Shown here piece by piece: positions 15,884 through 25,422 of a DNA stretch of 64,000 nt. A program made the translations under genes and the position numbers. The stretch lies in NCBI GenBank assembly GCA_017461385.1, contig JAFTXZ010000002.1, positions 57,304 through 121,303 of the forward strand. Reading direction: 5' to 3'. Origin of the DNA: Clostridia bacterium (lineage in GTDB: Bacteria > Bacillota > Clostridia > Oscillospirales > CAG-272). How positions within the stretch are numbered: the first letter of the stretch is position 1; each line of letters opens with the position of its first letter. The notes under the pieces are model-generated. The model had not been told where the DNA came from. It was given only the letters and a program-made list of their open reading frames with translations, and did not search any database.

Positions 15884-17626
15884 ATGCCAATAATTAGAAT
15901 AAAAGACGATAGTAATTGCTTTGACAGTATGGTAAGGCTTCACCAAAGCGGTTATGGAAAATCGCAGTTTTCTGTTGTTGATGGAAGAATTGAATATGGC
16001 GGAAACACCTATGTCAAGGTTGAGGACACAGACCTATTTGAAAGGTATGAGCCTGACGATAAAAGTGAGCTTTTGATGACAAAGGAGGGCGCTGCCTGGT
16101 TCTATAATCTTCGTGGAGATAAGGACACGGACAAAAATAAAACTGGTATCGCTAAGTGGGATGAGCTTATTGCTAGTGTAAGAGCCAACTTCCACGACGA
16201 AAACTCCTGGCTAAAGTATAACACCTCTGAGGAGCCTGTTAACGACAGCACAAAGCAATACGATATAAAAATGATTAAGGAGCTTGTTTGTGGCTTGTGG
16301 AAAAACCTGAACAAGAACCTGGTCGACGTGGACTTCCAGCAATCAGCAGGCGAGGAGGACGAAATTACAAACGTTTATGGTGCTAGTATAAAGCTAGGCT
16401 TAAGCGCAAGTGAGGCAAGAGAGCCAACTCCAATAGTTGGTAGAATTTACTTCACAAGAGAGATAAACGGAAACCTTCGTCCAATATCAAAGCATACAGC
16501 TGAGCTACTAACAAAAAGAATGAGTGCCTTCAAGGAGGGCGAGGGAGACGGAGCAGACAACGTAGATGCAAACGAGCTTAAGGATAAGCTTGTATATGGT
16601 ATCCAAAGATGCTTCAAGCAACCTGACAATAATAACGTTTCAAAGTATCTTTACATACCAACTCCAAGCGACCCGATGGTTATAGACGATAACAAGACCA
16701 TTGAAAGAATGGTTGAGCTTGAGCCTGATGCAGTAGAGGTGCTTCTATGTAGAAGCGTAGAAATGCTTTACACCTTCCAGGTAAAGACAAGAAACAGAGT
16801 ATACGACGTAAATTACGGAAGCCAGGCAATTTTAAGAGCGGTTGTTGATATGAATGGTGAGGTTACTCTTAAGTGCCTCGTTTGTGAGGACAGAAAGCCA
16901 CTTATCAACAGAAATATTGTTCTTGTTGAAAAGCCAAAGTCGAGCGATGATGAAAAGACAGAATATTACGAATGCTATCTCGACCTTGAGCAGACTGGCT
17001 TCGGCTTATCCGAGGCACAGGCTGAGCTTGTAAGCGATTATTTGGAGAACCATATAATTCTTATAAACTGTCGTGAGGCTGAATGTAGTCGTATTAGATG
17101 TAGAGAGGGCATAATAAGCGGCGAGGAGCTAACAGGCATTAACACAAGAGTTAACTACTGTGCAGACTGTGACAGATGCGAGGTTATCTATAATGTTGAT
17201 GGCGTTCCAAGGCTAACAAGAACCCTTGTATATGACCATGAAAGAAAGGACCTTGTAGATAAGAATCTAGAGGAAAGCTATACCTGTAAGGTGTGTGGCA
17301 GAAGATACTTCTCACTGAATGAAAGAAAGGACATCTGTTCATTCTGTCAGGGTGGCGATGATGAGGAATCAGTAAAGAGAGCAAAGCAGCTCTTCCTCGT
17401 ATATGCAAGGGCACTTAGTCCTATTGTAAGATTGAAAAACACCTTCGCATCTAAAAAGAGATGCTATGAGGACGAGGAATTTATCGTATTCAATCTAAAC
17501 AATAGCTACTACGCAATCGATAAGCTTAATGTTTTGGCAAGAGGCACAGGCCTACAAAAGACAGCAGCCTTCAAGTATTCAACGAGGACTGCTAACGAAA
17601 AGCCAAAGGCAAAAAAACAAAAGTAA
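15884..17626 (+). CDS. Zinc-cluster protein of unknown function
   Basis: The 580-aa protein has no recognised enzyme domain. Residues about 325-480 carry several Cys pairs: CLVCED, CREAECSRIRC, YCADCDRCE and a final four-Cys ribbon CKVCGRR...CSFC. An acidic segment (KEGEGDGADNVDANELKD) lies near 225, and the C-terminus is basic (KPKAKKQK), which could contact nucleic acid. The start follows GAAAGGAAA, 18 bp after the helicase gene. The similarity in style to the helicase's zinc tail suggests the two proteins work in one complex (inference). Membrane segments are absent. Confidence 0.72.
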   Translation: MPIIRIKDDSNCFDSMVRLHQSGYGKSQFSVVDGRIEYGGNTYVKVEDTDLFERYEPDDKSELLMTKEGAAWFYNLRGDKDTDKNKTGIAKWDELIASVRANFHDENSWLKYNTSEEPVNDSTKQYDIKMIKELVCGLWKNLNKNLVDVDFQQSAGEEDEITNVYGASIKLGLSASEAREPTPIVGRIYFTREINGNLRPISKHTAELLTKRMSAFKEGEGDGADNVDANELKDKLVYGIQRCFKQPDNNNVSKYLYIPTPSDPMVIDDNKTIERMVELEPDAVEVLLCRSVEMLYTFQVKTRNRVYDVNYGSQAILRAVVDMNGEVTLKCLVCEDRKPLINRNIVLVEKPKSSDDEKTEYYECYLDLEQTGFGLSEAQAELVSDYLENHIILINCREAECSRIRCREGIISGEELTGINTRVNYCADCDRCEVIYNVDGVPRLTRTLVYDHERKDLVDKNLEESYTCKVCGRRYFSLNERKDICSFCQGGDDEESVKRAKQLFLVYARALSPIVRLKNTFASKKRCYEDEEFIVFNLNNSYYAIDKLNVLARGTGLQKTAAFKYSTRTANEKPKAKKQK

Positions 17627-17648
17627 CATTTGATAAAGGAACATAACG

Positions 17649-20600
17649 ATGGATAACTATACTAATATGAGCTTCGAGCAATCCACAAGAAAAAGCTTGT
17701 TTGGTTATAGAAGATGGATAATAATTGCGCTTGTATGTAGCGTAATTGCTGACCTAGTCACCTTCATTTACCTAGCTCAGCTTACCGCTGGCTTTGGCTA
17801 TGCAGTAATTCCACTGGTTTTGGCAGTAGTTGGCATAGCCTTTGGAATTCTATCCTACTTCGTAATCGACTATCGCTATTCTTATTCCGTATGGTTTGCG
17901 GTTGCTTATTCAGCTCTCCAAACAGTTGGAATTTTGATATTGCTATTCTGTACAGGTGCAAACGTTGACGTTACAATGAGCACAACTGCTTATTTGGTTT
18001 ACGCGATCGTGCATATTGTTACAATAGTAGTATTTAACGTAGTGGCATACACTACAAATAAGCTTGACAAAAAGTCTACAAAAATCGGTGCTTTTATGAT
18101 AGCACTTGCATTGATTTTCTCAATAGGCTCAATCGTTTATACCTGTATTTTTGGCTTCTTCGGACAAAACATAGGCATATTCGACAACAAAATGGTATTG
18201 GTTTACGAAAAGAACGAGGACGGCTATACCGTTAAAAACGTTCTATATGGTCGTGGCGATATCGTTGTTATTGAAGACACCTTTAACGGTGAGAAAATCA
18301 CAGCAATTGATAGCGAAATGTTTACAAAGTACGCAATCAAGACAGTTTCTGTTAATACAAAAACACAGCTAAGAGTAGTAGGAATAGAAAATCTCCCAGA
18401 GGAGATTGACTATATGTCTGAAATCAAGGTACCCCTTGATAATATGGACTATTATAGAAAAGAGCTATTTGAAGCGTCAAACGAGCTAGGCTCTCGCCAC
18501 GCATTGGCACTTTGTAATCAGGTAACCTTTGATGCGTGCCCAGATAACAAGGTTGTAGTAAGCTTCAATTACAATTTCGCTAATTTACCGGAAATTGCAA
18601 AAAATAATTTTGCACCAACAATAATTCTAAACAAGGGCGAGACCCTTAATCTAAAGGCTTATGCTAGTCAGGTTCCATACTTTGCATACATAGAGCCAGA
18701 AAATGAGGCAGGATTAAAGGATGCCTACTATCTAGGAAACGGCTACTTCCTAAACACACCGCTTCTCGCTGATGGGGCTGTACTTGATGGTGCAAAAATC
18801 ACTGAAAGCGTTGAAACACGTGCACTTTCCTTTGAAAGAGTATATCTAATTGACGTTTTGTGTGGAAACGACGGTAAATACGTTGTACCTAGCGAGCTTT
18901 CCTCCGTAATTAAGGATGAGGATAAGGGTAAGCTAATTAAGCATACTCAGCTTGATAGCTATCTTTCAGAGCTTCCTAATCTTGTTAAGAGAGAGGGCTT
19001 TGACGTTTTGTATAACGTTGACGGCAAGACTGTTAGTCAGGAATCAATTCTTGAAAGTCTAGCTGGCAAGAATAATACAACAATCGTTCCGCTTTGGACA
19101 ATTCATACACCAAAAATCCTAAGCATTGATGGCGACAGAGAATATGTCTATGGCGATTTAGTTGCAACTTTAACAGTTATGGCTGAAAGCGTTCACGAGC
19201 TAAAGTATAGGGTTAAGGACGCAAGAGCGTTCAAGGGCAATGGAAACGTATTTGTCCTTGATAAGCCAACACCAGCACACTCATTCACTTACATATTTGA
19301 GGTGTATATTGACGACCCTGATACAGAGCTTTCCGTTATGGTATCACAATCTGTTCCTGTAACCGTTAAAAAGAAGGTAGTTACACCAAGCTGGACAATT
19401 CCGGAAAATGCAGTTTACAACGAGCAGGAGCATATCGTTGGAGCAGTAATCTCAGAGAGTGATATGGCATTTGAGGATTCCAACGCAGTTGAGGTTGTTA
19501 TTACAGATAAGACCACATCAACCAATAGCACCAATAACCCTGTTTTCGCAGGAAGCTATTCAACAAAGGTTTCATTTGTGGACGAAAGCCTTAAGTCGCT
19601 TTATGAGATTGAAAACGATGAGCAGGAGTTTGAAATTTCCCAGTTCAGCGTAGAGCCCGTATGGTCTGATAGCTCTTATGTATATAACGGCTTAGTAAAC
19701 GTACCAACCGTTGTGCTTAACGGCGTTAGTCAGGTTCTTTCATCTGATATAGTGGCTGATGACAGTAAGGACGCAGGCAACTATACAATCTCCGTTGTAC
19801 TAACTGAGGCGGATGACCAAAGAAACTACAAAATAGTTGACGACACTCACGATTACGAAATCACTCCAAAGGTAATTAACGTATTGTGGGGCTCCAACAC
19901 CTACGAATACGTTGGTGAGACAATCGGACCCTTAGTTACAGGATTTGAGGATGATTCACTTTGTGCAGGAGATACACTTGCCCTTGAGGAAATTAAATAT
20001 ACGGGACTACAAAGAAACGTAGGAACAGGATACGTTGCAACAGCAGTGGAGACCTTTAGAAACTATGATTTTTCTGAGGAAAGCTCAAGCTATACGTTCT
20101 CAATTACTGCAGTTCCACTACAGGTAAATGTTGAGAACAAATCATCAACCTATGACGGAAAAATCTTTGATGAGTCTCTTTCAATTACTGCAGATGGCTT
20201 GTGTGGCACAGATACACTTGCAAGCGTAATTTCTCAATTCAATTATGGTGCAGAGGTTTCCTCTGCAAAGAACGTAGGCGACTATACCATTGAGCTTTCT
20301 CCAAAGACAGAGGGCGCAAACTATAGCAACTACGTAATTACGTATCAAACAGGACAAACCCTTACAATTAATCAAAGAAGGGCAATTGTAAACTGGACAA
20401 ATAAATCCCCTGTCTATAATGGTGTGGCTCAAAAGCCTACTGCAACAGTAATCGGTGCAGGAAACGTAAATCTTACTGTAAGCGTAACCGGTGAGCAAAC
20501 TAATGCTGGCACAGGCTTCCAGTCGGCAGTAAGTCTAACCGAGGCACTTGATTTGCAAAACTACTACATAGAGACAGCTGATGCAAGCTGTACCTTTGAA

Positions 20601-22313
20601 ATCAAAAAGAGACCAATTACTATAACTGCAAATAGCATTACGAGAACCTATGATAAGCTAGCAACCGATTCAGCGTTGTTTGGCTACACATACAACGGCT
20701 TGGCAGAGGCTGATTCATTTAGCGATGTAGCATCTGACATTACCTATAATGACGTTGCGCTTGATGCTGTAAACGTAAGCACATATACAATTCAAATGAC
20801 AGTTACCCTTGGTACAAAGGCAAATAACTATGAAATCACAAAGAAAGATGGCACCTTGACTATCGAAAAGGCGCTGGCAACAGTAGGAAGCCTAAGTCAG
20901 GATTCATTTATCTATAACGCACAGACACAAGCACCGACGGTTTCAATAACAGGTGTAGGTGGTGAAAGCGTTGCCCATAGCCTTTACGCTCTTAGCGCAC
21001 AGGGTAATAGAGTTAACTCAACAAACGTAGGCACATATAAGGTAGAGCTTGTTCTTTCAAACGACAACTACAAGCTACCTACAACAAGCCTAAGCTTCAC
21101 AATTGAAAAGGCTAAGCTAACGGTAAATTGGGGAGCAGACCTATCCTTTGAATATGACGGAACAACACACTACCCAGAGGTTGAGCTTATTGGTGCAAAC
21201 GATGCAGTGGTTGCGCATAACCAAATCGGTGGTAAGAACGTAGGAGGCTACACGTCAGTAGTATCTATTAAAAACACACTTGATTCTCAAAACTACTACA
21301 TTGATGAGGCAGACAAATCTAGGAACTTTGAGGTAACACCGGCAACTGCAACAATCAATTGGGGCAACCTCACGTTTATCTACACAGGTGAGGCACAATA
21401 TCCAGCACCTACAATCACAGGCGTTGGTGGCGAGGCAGTTAAGTACACAGTATCTACCGTTGAGGGTACACCTGTAAATGCAGAAACGTATACTGCAAGG
21501 GTAGAGCTTAAGAATGATAACTACGTTCTAGATAGCTACACAATGAGCTATACAATTTCTCAGCGTAAGCTAAACGTTGCATGGTCAAATCTGCTTCTTA
21601 CGTATAATGGTGGCGAACAGCTACCAAGCGCTATTCTTACCGATTCAAGAAGTGGCGCTGTAGTAGCTGGCGTTATTGAGGGTGCAGAGAAGAATGTAGG
21701 CACCTATACAGCAACTGTATCTATTAAGAATACACTTGATATTCAAAACTACTACATTGAATCAAGTGATAGCTCACGTCAGTTTGAAATTGCTCCTGCA
21801 AAGGTAACAGTAGCCTGGGATTATGACGCACCTTACACCTATAACGGAAGCGTTCAAAGACCAACTGCTATAGCTACTGGTATAAATGGCGAGAGCCTTG
21901 GACTTAGCGTTGAATACACCAACGAGGAGTCAAAGAACGCAGGAGACTATTCGGCAATCGCTTCAATAACAAATAGCAACTATGAGCTTGACGAGGCAAG
22001 CAAGACTCAGGAATACACAATTAACAAAAAATCACTTACAATCACTGCTGATAACAAGGAAATGGACTACACAGGCAACACTTACCAAGGCACATTTACC
22101 GTTAAGGCTGAGGGACTTGTAGGCGATGATACCTTAGAGGATGTAGTAGTTATTTCCTTTACAGGTGAGGCAACCACTGCTAAGGAGGTAGGAAGCTACG
22201 ATATCGTAGTATCATGCCAAGAGGCAACAGGTGGCGTATACGACAACTATGAAATAACAACGGAAAACGGAACACTTACTATCAATCAGGTAGTAAGTGA
22301 AGCCAATTCCTAG
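17649..22313 (+). CDS. Large membrane protein with five N-terminal TM helices and about twelve MBG/YDG repeats
   Basis: The 1554-aa protein begins with five predicted transmembrane helices at about 22-44, 48-70, 78-98, 109-131 and 144-168, which would place the following part outside the cell. Residues 170-570 are unrecognised. From about 575 to the end there are roughly twelve 75-90-residue Ig-like repeats with the MBG/YDG signature, for example VYNGVAQKPTATVIG, IYTGEAQYPAPTITG, TYDGKIFDES and DYTGNTYQGTF, each ending in GTYTA-type and NY-type strands. There is no signal peptide or LPXTG motif; the protein is held by its N-terminal membrane domain. Such repeats are common in adhesins. It is unusual between cytoplasmic helicase and zinc-protein genes, where it may link an inner complex to the surface. 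Confidence 0.83.
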   Translation: MDNYTNMSFEQSTRKSLFGYRRWIIIALVCSVIADLVTFIYLAQLTAGFGYAVIPLVLAVVGIAFGILSYFVIDYRYSYSVWFAVAYSALQTVGILILLFCTGANVDVTMSTTAYLVYAIVHIVTIVVFNVVAYTTNKLDKKSTKIGAFMIALALIFSIGSIVYTCIFGFFGQNIGIFDNKMVLVYEKNEDGYTVKNVLYGRGDIVVIEDTFNGEKITAIDSEMFTKYAIKTVSVNTKTQLRVVGIENLPEEIDYMSEIKVPLDNMDYYRKELFEASNELGSRHALALCNQVTFDACPDNKVVVSFNYNFANLPEIAKNNFAPTIILNKGETLNLKAYASQVPYFAYIEPENEAGLKDAYYLGNGYFLNTPLLADGAVLDGAKITESVETRALSFERVYLIDVLCGNDGKYVVPSELSSVIKDEDKGKLIKHTQLDSYLSELPNLVKREGFDVLYNVDGKTVSQESILESLAGKNNTTIVPLWTIHTPKILSIDGDREYVYGDLVATLTVMAESVHELKYRVKDARAFKGNGNVFVLDKPTPAHSFTYIFEVYIDDPDTELSVMVSQSVPVTVKKKVVTPSWTIPENAVYNEQEHIVGAVISESDMAFEDSNAVEVVITDKTTSTNSTNNPVFAGSYSTKVSFVDESLKSLYEIENDEQEFEISQFSVEPVWSDSSYVYNGLVNVPTVVLNGVSQVLSSDIVADDSKDAGNYTISVVLTEADDQRNYKIVDDTHDYEITPKVINVLWGSNTYEYVGETIGPLVTGFEDDSLCAGDTLALEEIKYTGLQRNVGTGYVATAVETFRNYDFSEESSSYTFSITAVPLQVNVENKSSTYDGKIFDESLSITADGLCGTDTLASVISQFNYGAEVSSAKNVGDYTIELSPKTEGANYSNYVITYQTGQTLTINQRRAIVNWTNKSPVYNGVAQKPTATVIGAGNVNLTVSVTGEQTNAGTGFQSAVSLTEALDLQNYYIETADASCTFEIKKRPITITANSITRTYDKLATDSALFGYTYNGLAEADSFSDVASDITYNDVALDAVNVSTYTIQMTVTLGTKANNYEITKKDGTLTIEKALATVGSLSQDSFIYNAQTQAPTVSITGVGGESVAHSLYALSAQGNRVNSTNVGTYKVELVLSNDNYKLPTTSLSFTIEKAKLTVNWGADLSFEYDGTTHYPEVELIGANDAVVAHNQIGGKNVGGYTSVVSIKNTLDSQNYYIDEADKSRNFEVTPATATINWGNLTFIYTGEAQYPAPTITGVGGEAVKYTVSTVEGTPVNAETYTARVELKNDNYVLDSYTMSYTISQRKLNVAWSNLLLTYNGGEQLPSAILTDSRSGAVVAGVIEGAEKNVGTYTATVSIKNTLDIQNYYIESSDSSRQFEIAPAKVTVAWDYDAPYTYNGSVQRPTAIATGINGESLGLSVEYTNEESKNAGDYSAIASITNSNYELDEASKTQEYTINKKSLTITADNKEMDYTGNTYQGTFTVKAEGLVGDDTLEDVVVISFTGEATTAKEVGSYDIVVSCQEATGGVYDNYEITTENGTLTINQVVSEANS

Positions 22314-22327
22314 AAAGGAGATATCTG

Positions 22328-23596
22328 ATGAATAGATGTATAAATCCAGAATGCAGGGCGGTTTACACAGAGCCACTAAAAACGTTTTTGGGTGAAGAAA
22401 AATGCCCAAAATGCTGTAAAAACATTTTTCCTAGCAAGGATACAGTTTTGAAGATAACTCCAGAGAGCAGAGCCTTATATGTTCAATCAGAAAGACTATT
22501 CAAGGAGGGATATCTTCTTGATAAGGCAAAGGGACTTGGCTTTAAGAGTAAGCAGGAGGCGAAGAAGCTAGCCATCGAAAAATGTCTGGTTGCAGGTCTT
22601 TCCTTGCACGACCCTTACGCATTACTATCATTAGCGTTTTACTATGAAAGAGGCTATGTAGATGAGGGCAATGACACAATAAGAGCATGGAAAAATTCTC
22701 TTGATTGCAACAGCGCAATTTGTCTAAACACTCACACAGATAGCTCCTTTAGATGTGCTACAACAGACGATAGCGACAAGGGCGAGCTTTTTAAGCTTGA
22801 CGCCTTTGAAATAAGCAAGCTTCAGCTAAAGTCTGGCGTTGCAATTTTAAGATTGCTTGAAAAGGCTCCATATCGTTTCAGAAAGGAAGCGGAGGGCGAG
22901 CTTAAGGGCAGGGTTGCAAGTAAGGTCTTGGAAATTTCCAAAAACTATCCAGAGCTTGTAACGGTTGAGAGCAACACTCTTGTAAAGAGGGCGCTTGCTC
23001 AGGATTCAAGCAAGAAATCAGCAACGGAAAACACCTATATGACGGCAAGAGAGCTTGTAAGACATGCTCTTGATTTGAGAAATAGCGAAAGCAAATCTAT
23101 GATGCTAATGGCATATATGACTAATAGCGAGGTTGAAAAGCTCTACGACCCTGAAATTCTTGAAAATAGCAGGGGAGCAAGACAGCCTATTACAGAGCTA
23201 CTTAAGGAGGAGCTTGGCATATATATCTATGCAATTCCAACTGAGGGCAGAGACGTAGGAAAGCAACCGATTAGAACCTTTAGCGAATACTTGAACATTT
23301 TGTCATACCGTAACCAGGAGAGCCAATATCTTTTCAAAAAGGAAAAGGAATATTGCTTCTCTGTATTTGCAATAAATGCTAAAAAGAAAATTTCTGCCAA
23401 GGGAATAACAGGCAAGAAAATCAAGCAAGCATTTGAGGACAATAGCACTGAGCTTATGAAGGAGCTCAATAGGAAATACGTTCATAACGAGTACGTATTT
23501 ACGACAGACGATGTCCTTTGGGCGCAAAAGGAAAATGCCTCCAGCGCCGCAGAGGTTATTGAATTTATAATAGACAAAATCCCGTTGATTTATTAA
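22328..23596 (+). CDS. Zinc-ribbon protein with Sel1/TPR-like helical body
   Basis: The 422-aa protein opens with a four-cysteine zinc ribbon (C4, C9, C26, C29 in MNRCINPEC...CPKCCK) followed by a helical region; residues about 75-125 (LSLHDPYALLSLAFYYERGY) look like Sel1/TPR repeats. The last 130 residues include a basic stretch (KKKISAKGITGKKIKQ). No catalytic residues are visible. Start ATG 22328 has an AAAGGAG site; spacing to its neighbours is 14 and 13 bp. Its Sel1-like part recalls the 1656-2390 protein. A scaffold role is inference. Confidence 0.7.
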   Translation: MNRCINPECRAVYTEPLKTFLGEEKCPKCCKNIFPSKDTVLKITPESRALYVQSERLFKEGYLLDKAKGLGFKSKQEAKKLAIEKCLVAGLSLHDPYALLSLAFYYERGYVDEGNDTIRAWKNSLDCNSAICLNTHTDSSFRCATTDDSDKGELFKLDAFEISKLQLKSGVAILRLLEKAPYRFRKEAEGELKGRVASKVLEISKNYPELVTVESNTLVKRALAQDSSKKSATENTYMTARELVRHALDLRNSESKSMMLMAYMTNSEVEKLYDPEILENSRGARQPITELLKEELGIYIYAIPTEGRDVGKQPIRTFSEYLNILSYRNQESQYLFKKEKEYCFSVFAINAKKKISAKGITGKKIKQAFEDNSTELMKELNRKYVHNEYVFTTDDVLWAQKENASSAAEVIEFIIDKIPLIY

Positions 23597-23609
23597 AGGA
23601 GAAAAAATA

Positions 23610-25364
23610 ATGGATAATATGAACGTAAATACACCTGCGCAGGTAAACGAGCCTGCTCAAAAGGTTGAGCTAAAGAAGTACGAGGAAATTGACGTTGTTG
23701 ATTCCCTTGACGTTAGCGTAGTTAAGAAGCATTTGATGCCAGTGCTTGAGAAGAATGGTATTTCCGTAAGCTCTTTTATCGACGATAAGTATAGCAACAA
23801 CTATACAATCGAACAGCTTATCAAGAATGCCTGGGGCACTGTAAGAATGATGACCGAATCCCATTTCTACAAGGAAAAGAAGGTGCTTGGTGTTTTCAAG
23901 TCCAAGTCTTACGAAAAGGATTTGAAGATGATTTGCGACCTTATTACTGAAATGGACAATAAGGTTAAGAACAACGACAATAAGGTAACAAAGCTGGAGC
24001 AGGCAATCTCAAGGAAGATTACCAGCATGAGAAAGAAGTATAAGGCTCCACCAGCAGAAAAGAACCAGATTTTCTTGCTCGACGACTACATTAAGGACAC
24101 TATGCTTTGCGTAAGAGTTGCAAAGGAAAGCGGCTGCAGAATGGATGAGGCTGTATATGAAAAGTCCATGGAAACACTTCTTGAGATGAGACGCTACCTT
24201 AACAACACTGTATGCGACGGCTTCTCCGTAACCTCTGAGGAGTATTTCTTGTCAGTTGTTGATGCAATCAGAGAGGTAAGAAATAACGTAATCAACGACC
24301 TACACACAGATACACTCTTGCTTGAAAGATCCCTTATGACAATTAAGGATAAGTGGACAAAGCTAGACACACCACCATCAGGCAAGAATAAGGCTACAAA
24401 TAGCTACGAAATCGTTAAGAATGACGATATTAGTAAGGTTATTGAGTATGCTCCAATTGAGAAGAAGCTAAACGTATTCTTCGACAATATGAGCAAGTTT
24501 AAGTCAAAGAACGATGCTATTATCACACCAAAGCAGGTGGAGCTTGATGAGCTAAGAGCAGAAAAGGAAAAGCTTCTTGACGAAATGGATGAGCTTGATA
24601 TTCTTGAGGAGGACAGACTCATTTCAAGAGATGCTCACGATGAAAAGATGGATATCCTAGGCGACAGACTTGACGATCTTGAGGATAGAATTTTTGATGC
24701 AGAGGACGACTTGTCAGCTCTCAGAGCAGAAATGGACGATTACAATGCCATTTTTGAAATCGTAGAGGAAATGAACGACTTCTACAACAAGAGCCTTGCT
24801 CGTGGCTATATTCCAGAAATTGTTGAGATCTTTAAGGAGGATGGAAACTTCAACTATGCAAAGATCTCAGGTGCTATCAGAAGAATTGATACACTAAGCG
24901 ACCTTGAATTTGAATCATTTATGCTTGAAATAAATGCATTGACATCTACATACGTTGAAAAGAGAGATGTTCTTGCTAAGCGTAGCTCTAGAGTATCTAA
25001 GATGCTCAAGGAAATGAAGGACGAGAGACTCAACAAGGCTCGTGCTCATGAAAAGGCTAAGGAAGCACAACGCATTGAAAAGGACAAGGAGCGTCAAGAA
25101 AGAGAAGCTGAAAAGCAGGAAATGCGTGATGCTAAGGAAAAGGCTCGTGAGGAAAAGAGAATTGCCCGTGAAAAGATAAGAGAGGGCAGAAACAATAGAA
25201 GATCAAGAGACGAAGAGGACGAGGAATATCAGAAGAAGCTAGACGAAAGAAGAAAGGCTAGAGAAGCAAGAGGCGGAGGCGCAGGCGGATTTGATCCTAA
25301 CGGTGGATTTGCAGGAGGCGCAAGAACAGGCTTTAAGCCATCTGATATTGACGACGACAACTAA
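23610..25364 (+). CDS. Long coiled-coil protein with charged, Gly-rich tail
   Basis: The 584-aa protein has an N-terminal mixed domain (residues 1-300), an acidic coiled coil at about 305-375 (ELRAEKEKLLDEMDELDILE and following) and a highly charged Lys/Glu/Arg helix at about 455-550. It ends in a glycine-rich tail (GGGAGGFDPNGGFAGGARTG). The long helices suggest oligomerisation or a filament/scaffold role. No enzyme motif or membrane segment is present. A similar Gly-rich, disordered tail ends the 32035-32790 protein of the same operon. The start follows AAGGAG. A hairpin at 25374-25396 follows the gene. Confidence 0.72.
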   Translation: MDNMNVNTPAQVNEPAQKVELKKYEEIDVVDSLDVSVVKKHLMPVLEKNGISVSSFIDDKYSNNYTIEQLIKNAWGTVRMMTESHFYKEKKVLGVFKSKSYEKDLKMICDLITEMDNKVKNNDNKVTKLEQAISRKITSMRKKYKAPPAEKNQIFLLDDYIKDTMLCVRVAKESGCRMDEAVYEKSMETLLEMRRYLNNTVCDGFSVTSEEYFLSVVDAIREVRNNVINDLHTDTLLLERSLMTIKDKWTKLDTPPSGKNKATNSYEIVKNDDISKVIEYAPIEKKLNVFFDNMSKFKSKNDAIITPKQVELDELRAEKEKLLDEMDELDILEEDRLISRDAHDEKMDILGDRLDDLEDRIFDAEDDLSALRAEMDDYNAIFEIVEEMNDFYNKSLARGYIPEIVEIFKEDGNFNYAKISGAIRRIDTLSDLEFESFMLEINALTSTYVEKRDVLAKRSSRVSKMLKEMKDERLNKARAHEKAKEAQRIEKDKERQEREAEKQEMRDAKEKAREEKRIAREKIREGRNNRRSRDEEDEEYQKKLDERRKAREARGGGAGGFDPNGGFAGGARTGFKPSDIDDDN

Positions 25365-25373
25365 TACGTAAAC

Positions 25374-25396
25374 GGGTGGGGCATTTTGCCCTACCC
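25374..25396 (+). other. Intercistronic hairpin
   Basis: A 9-bp stem GGGTGGGGC/GCCCTACCC with an ATTTT loop in the 58-bp gap between the coiled-coil and zincin-like genes. No U-run follows, so partial attenuation or mRNA processing is more likely than termination. Confidence 0.55.
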
Positions 25397-25422
25397 CCAG
25401 TATTGGAAAAGGAGGGTATCCC

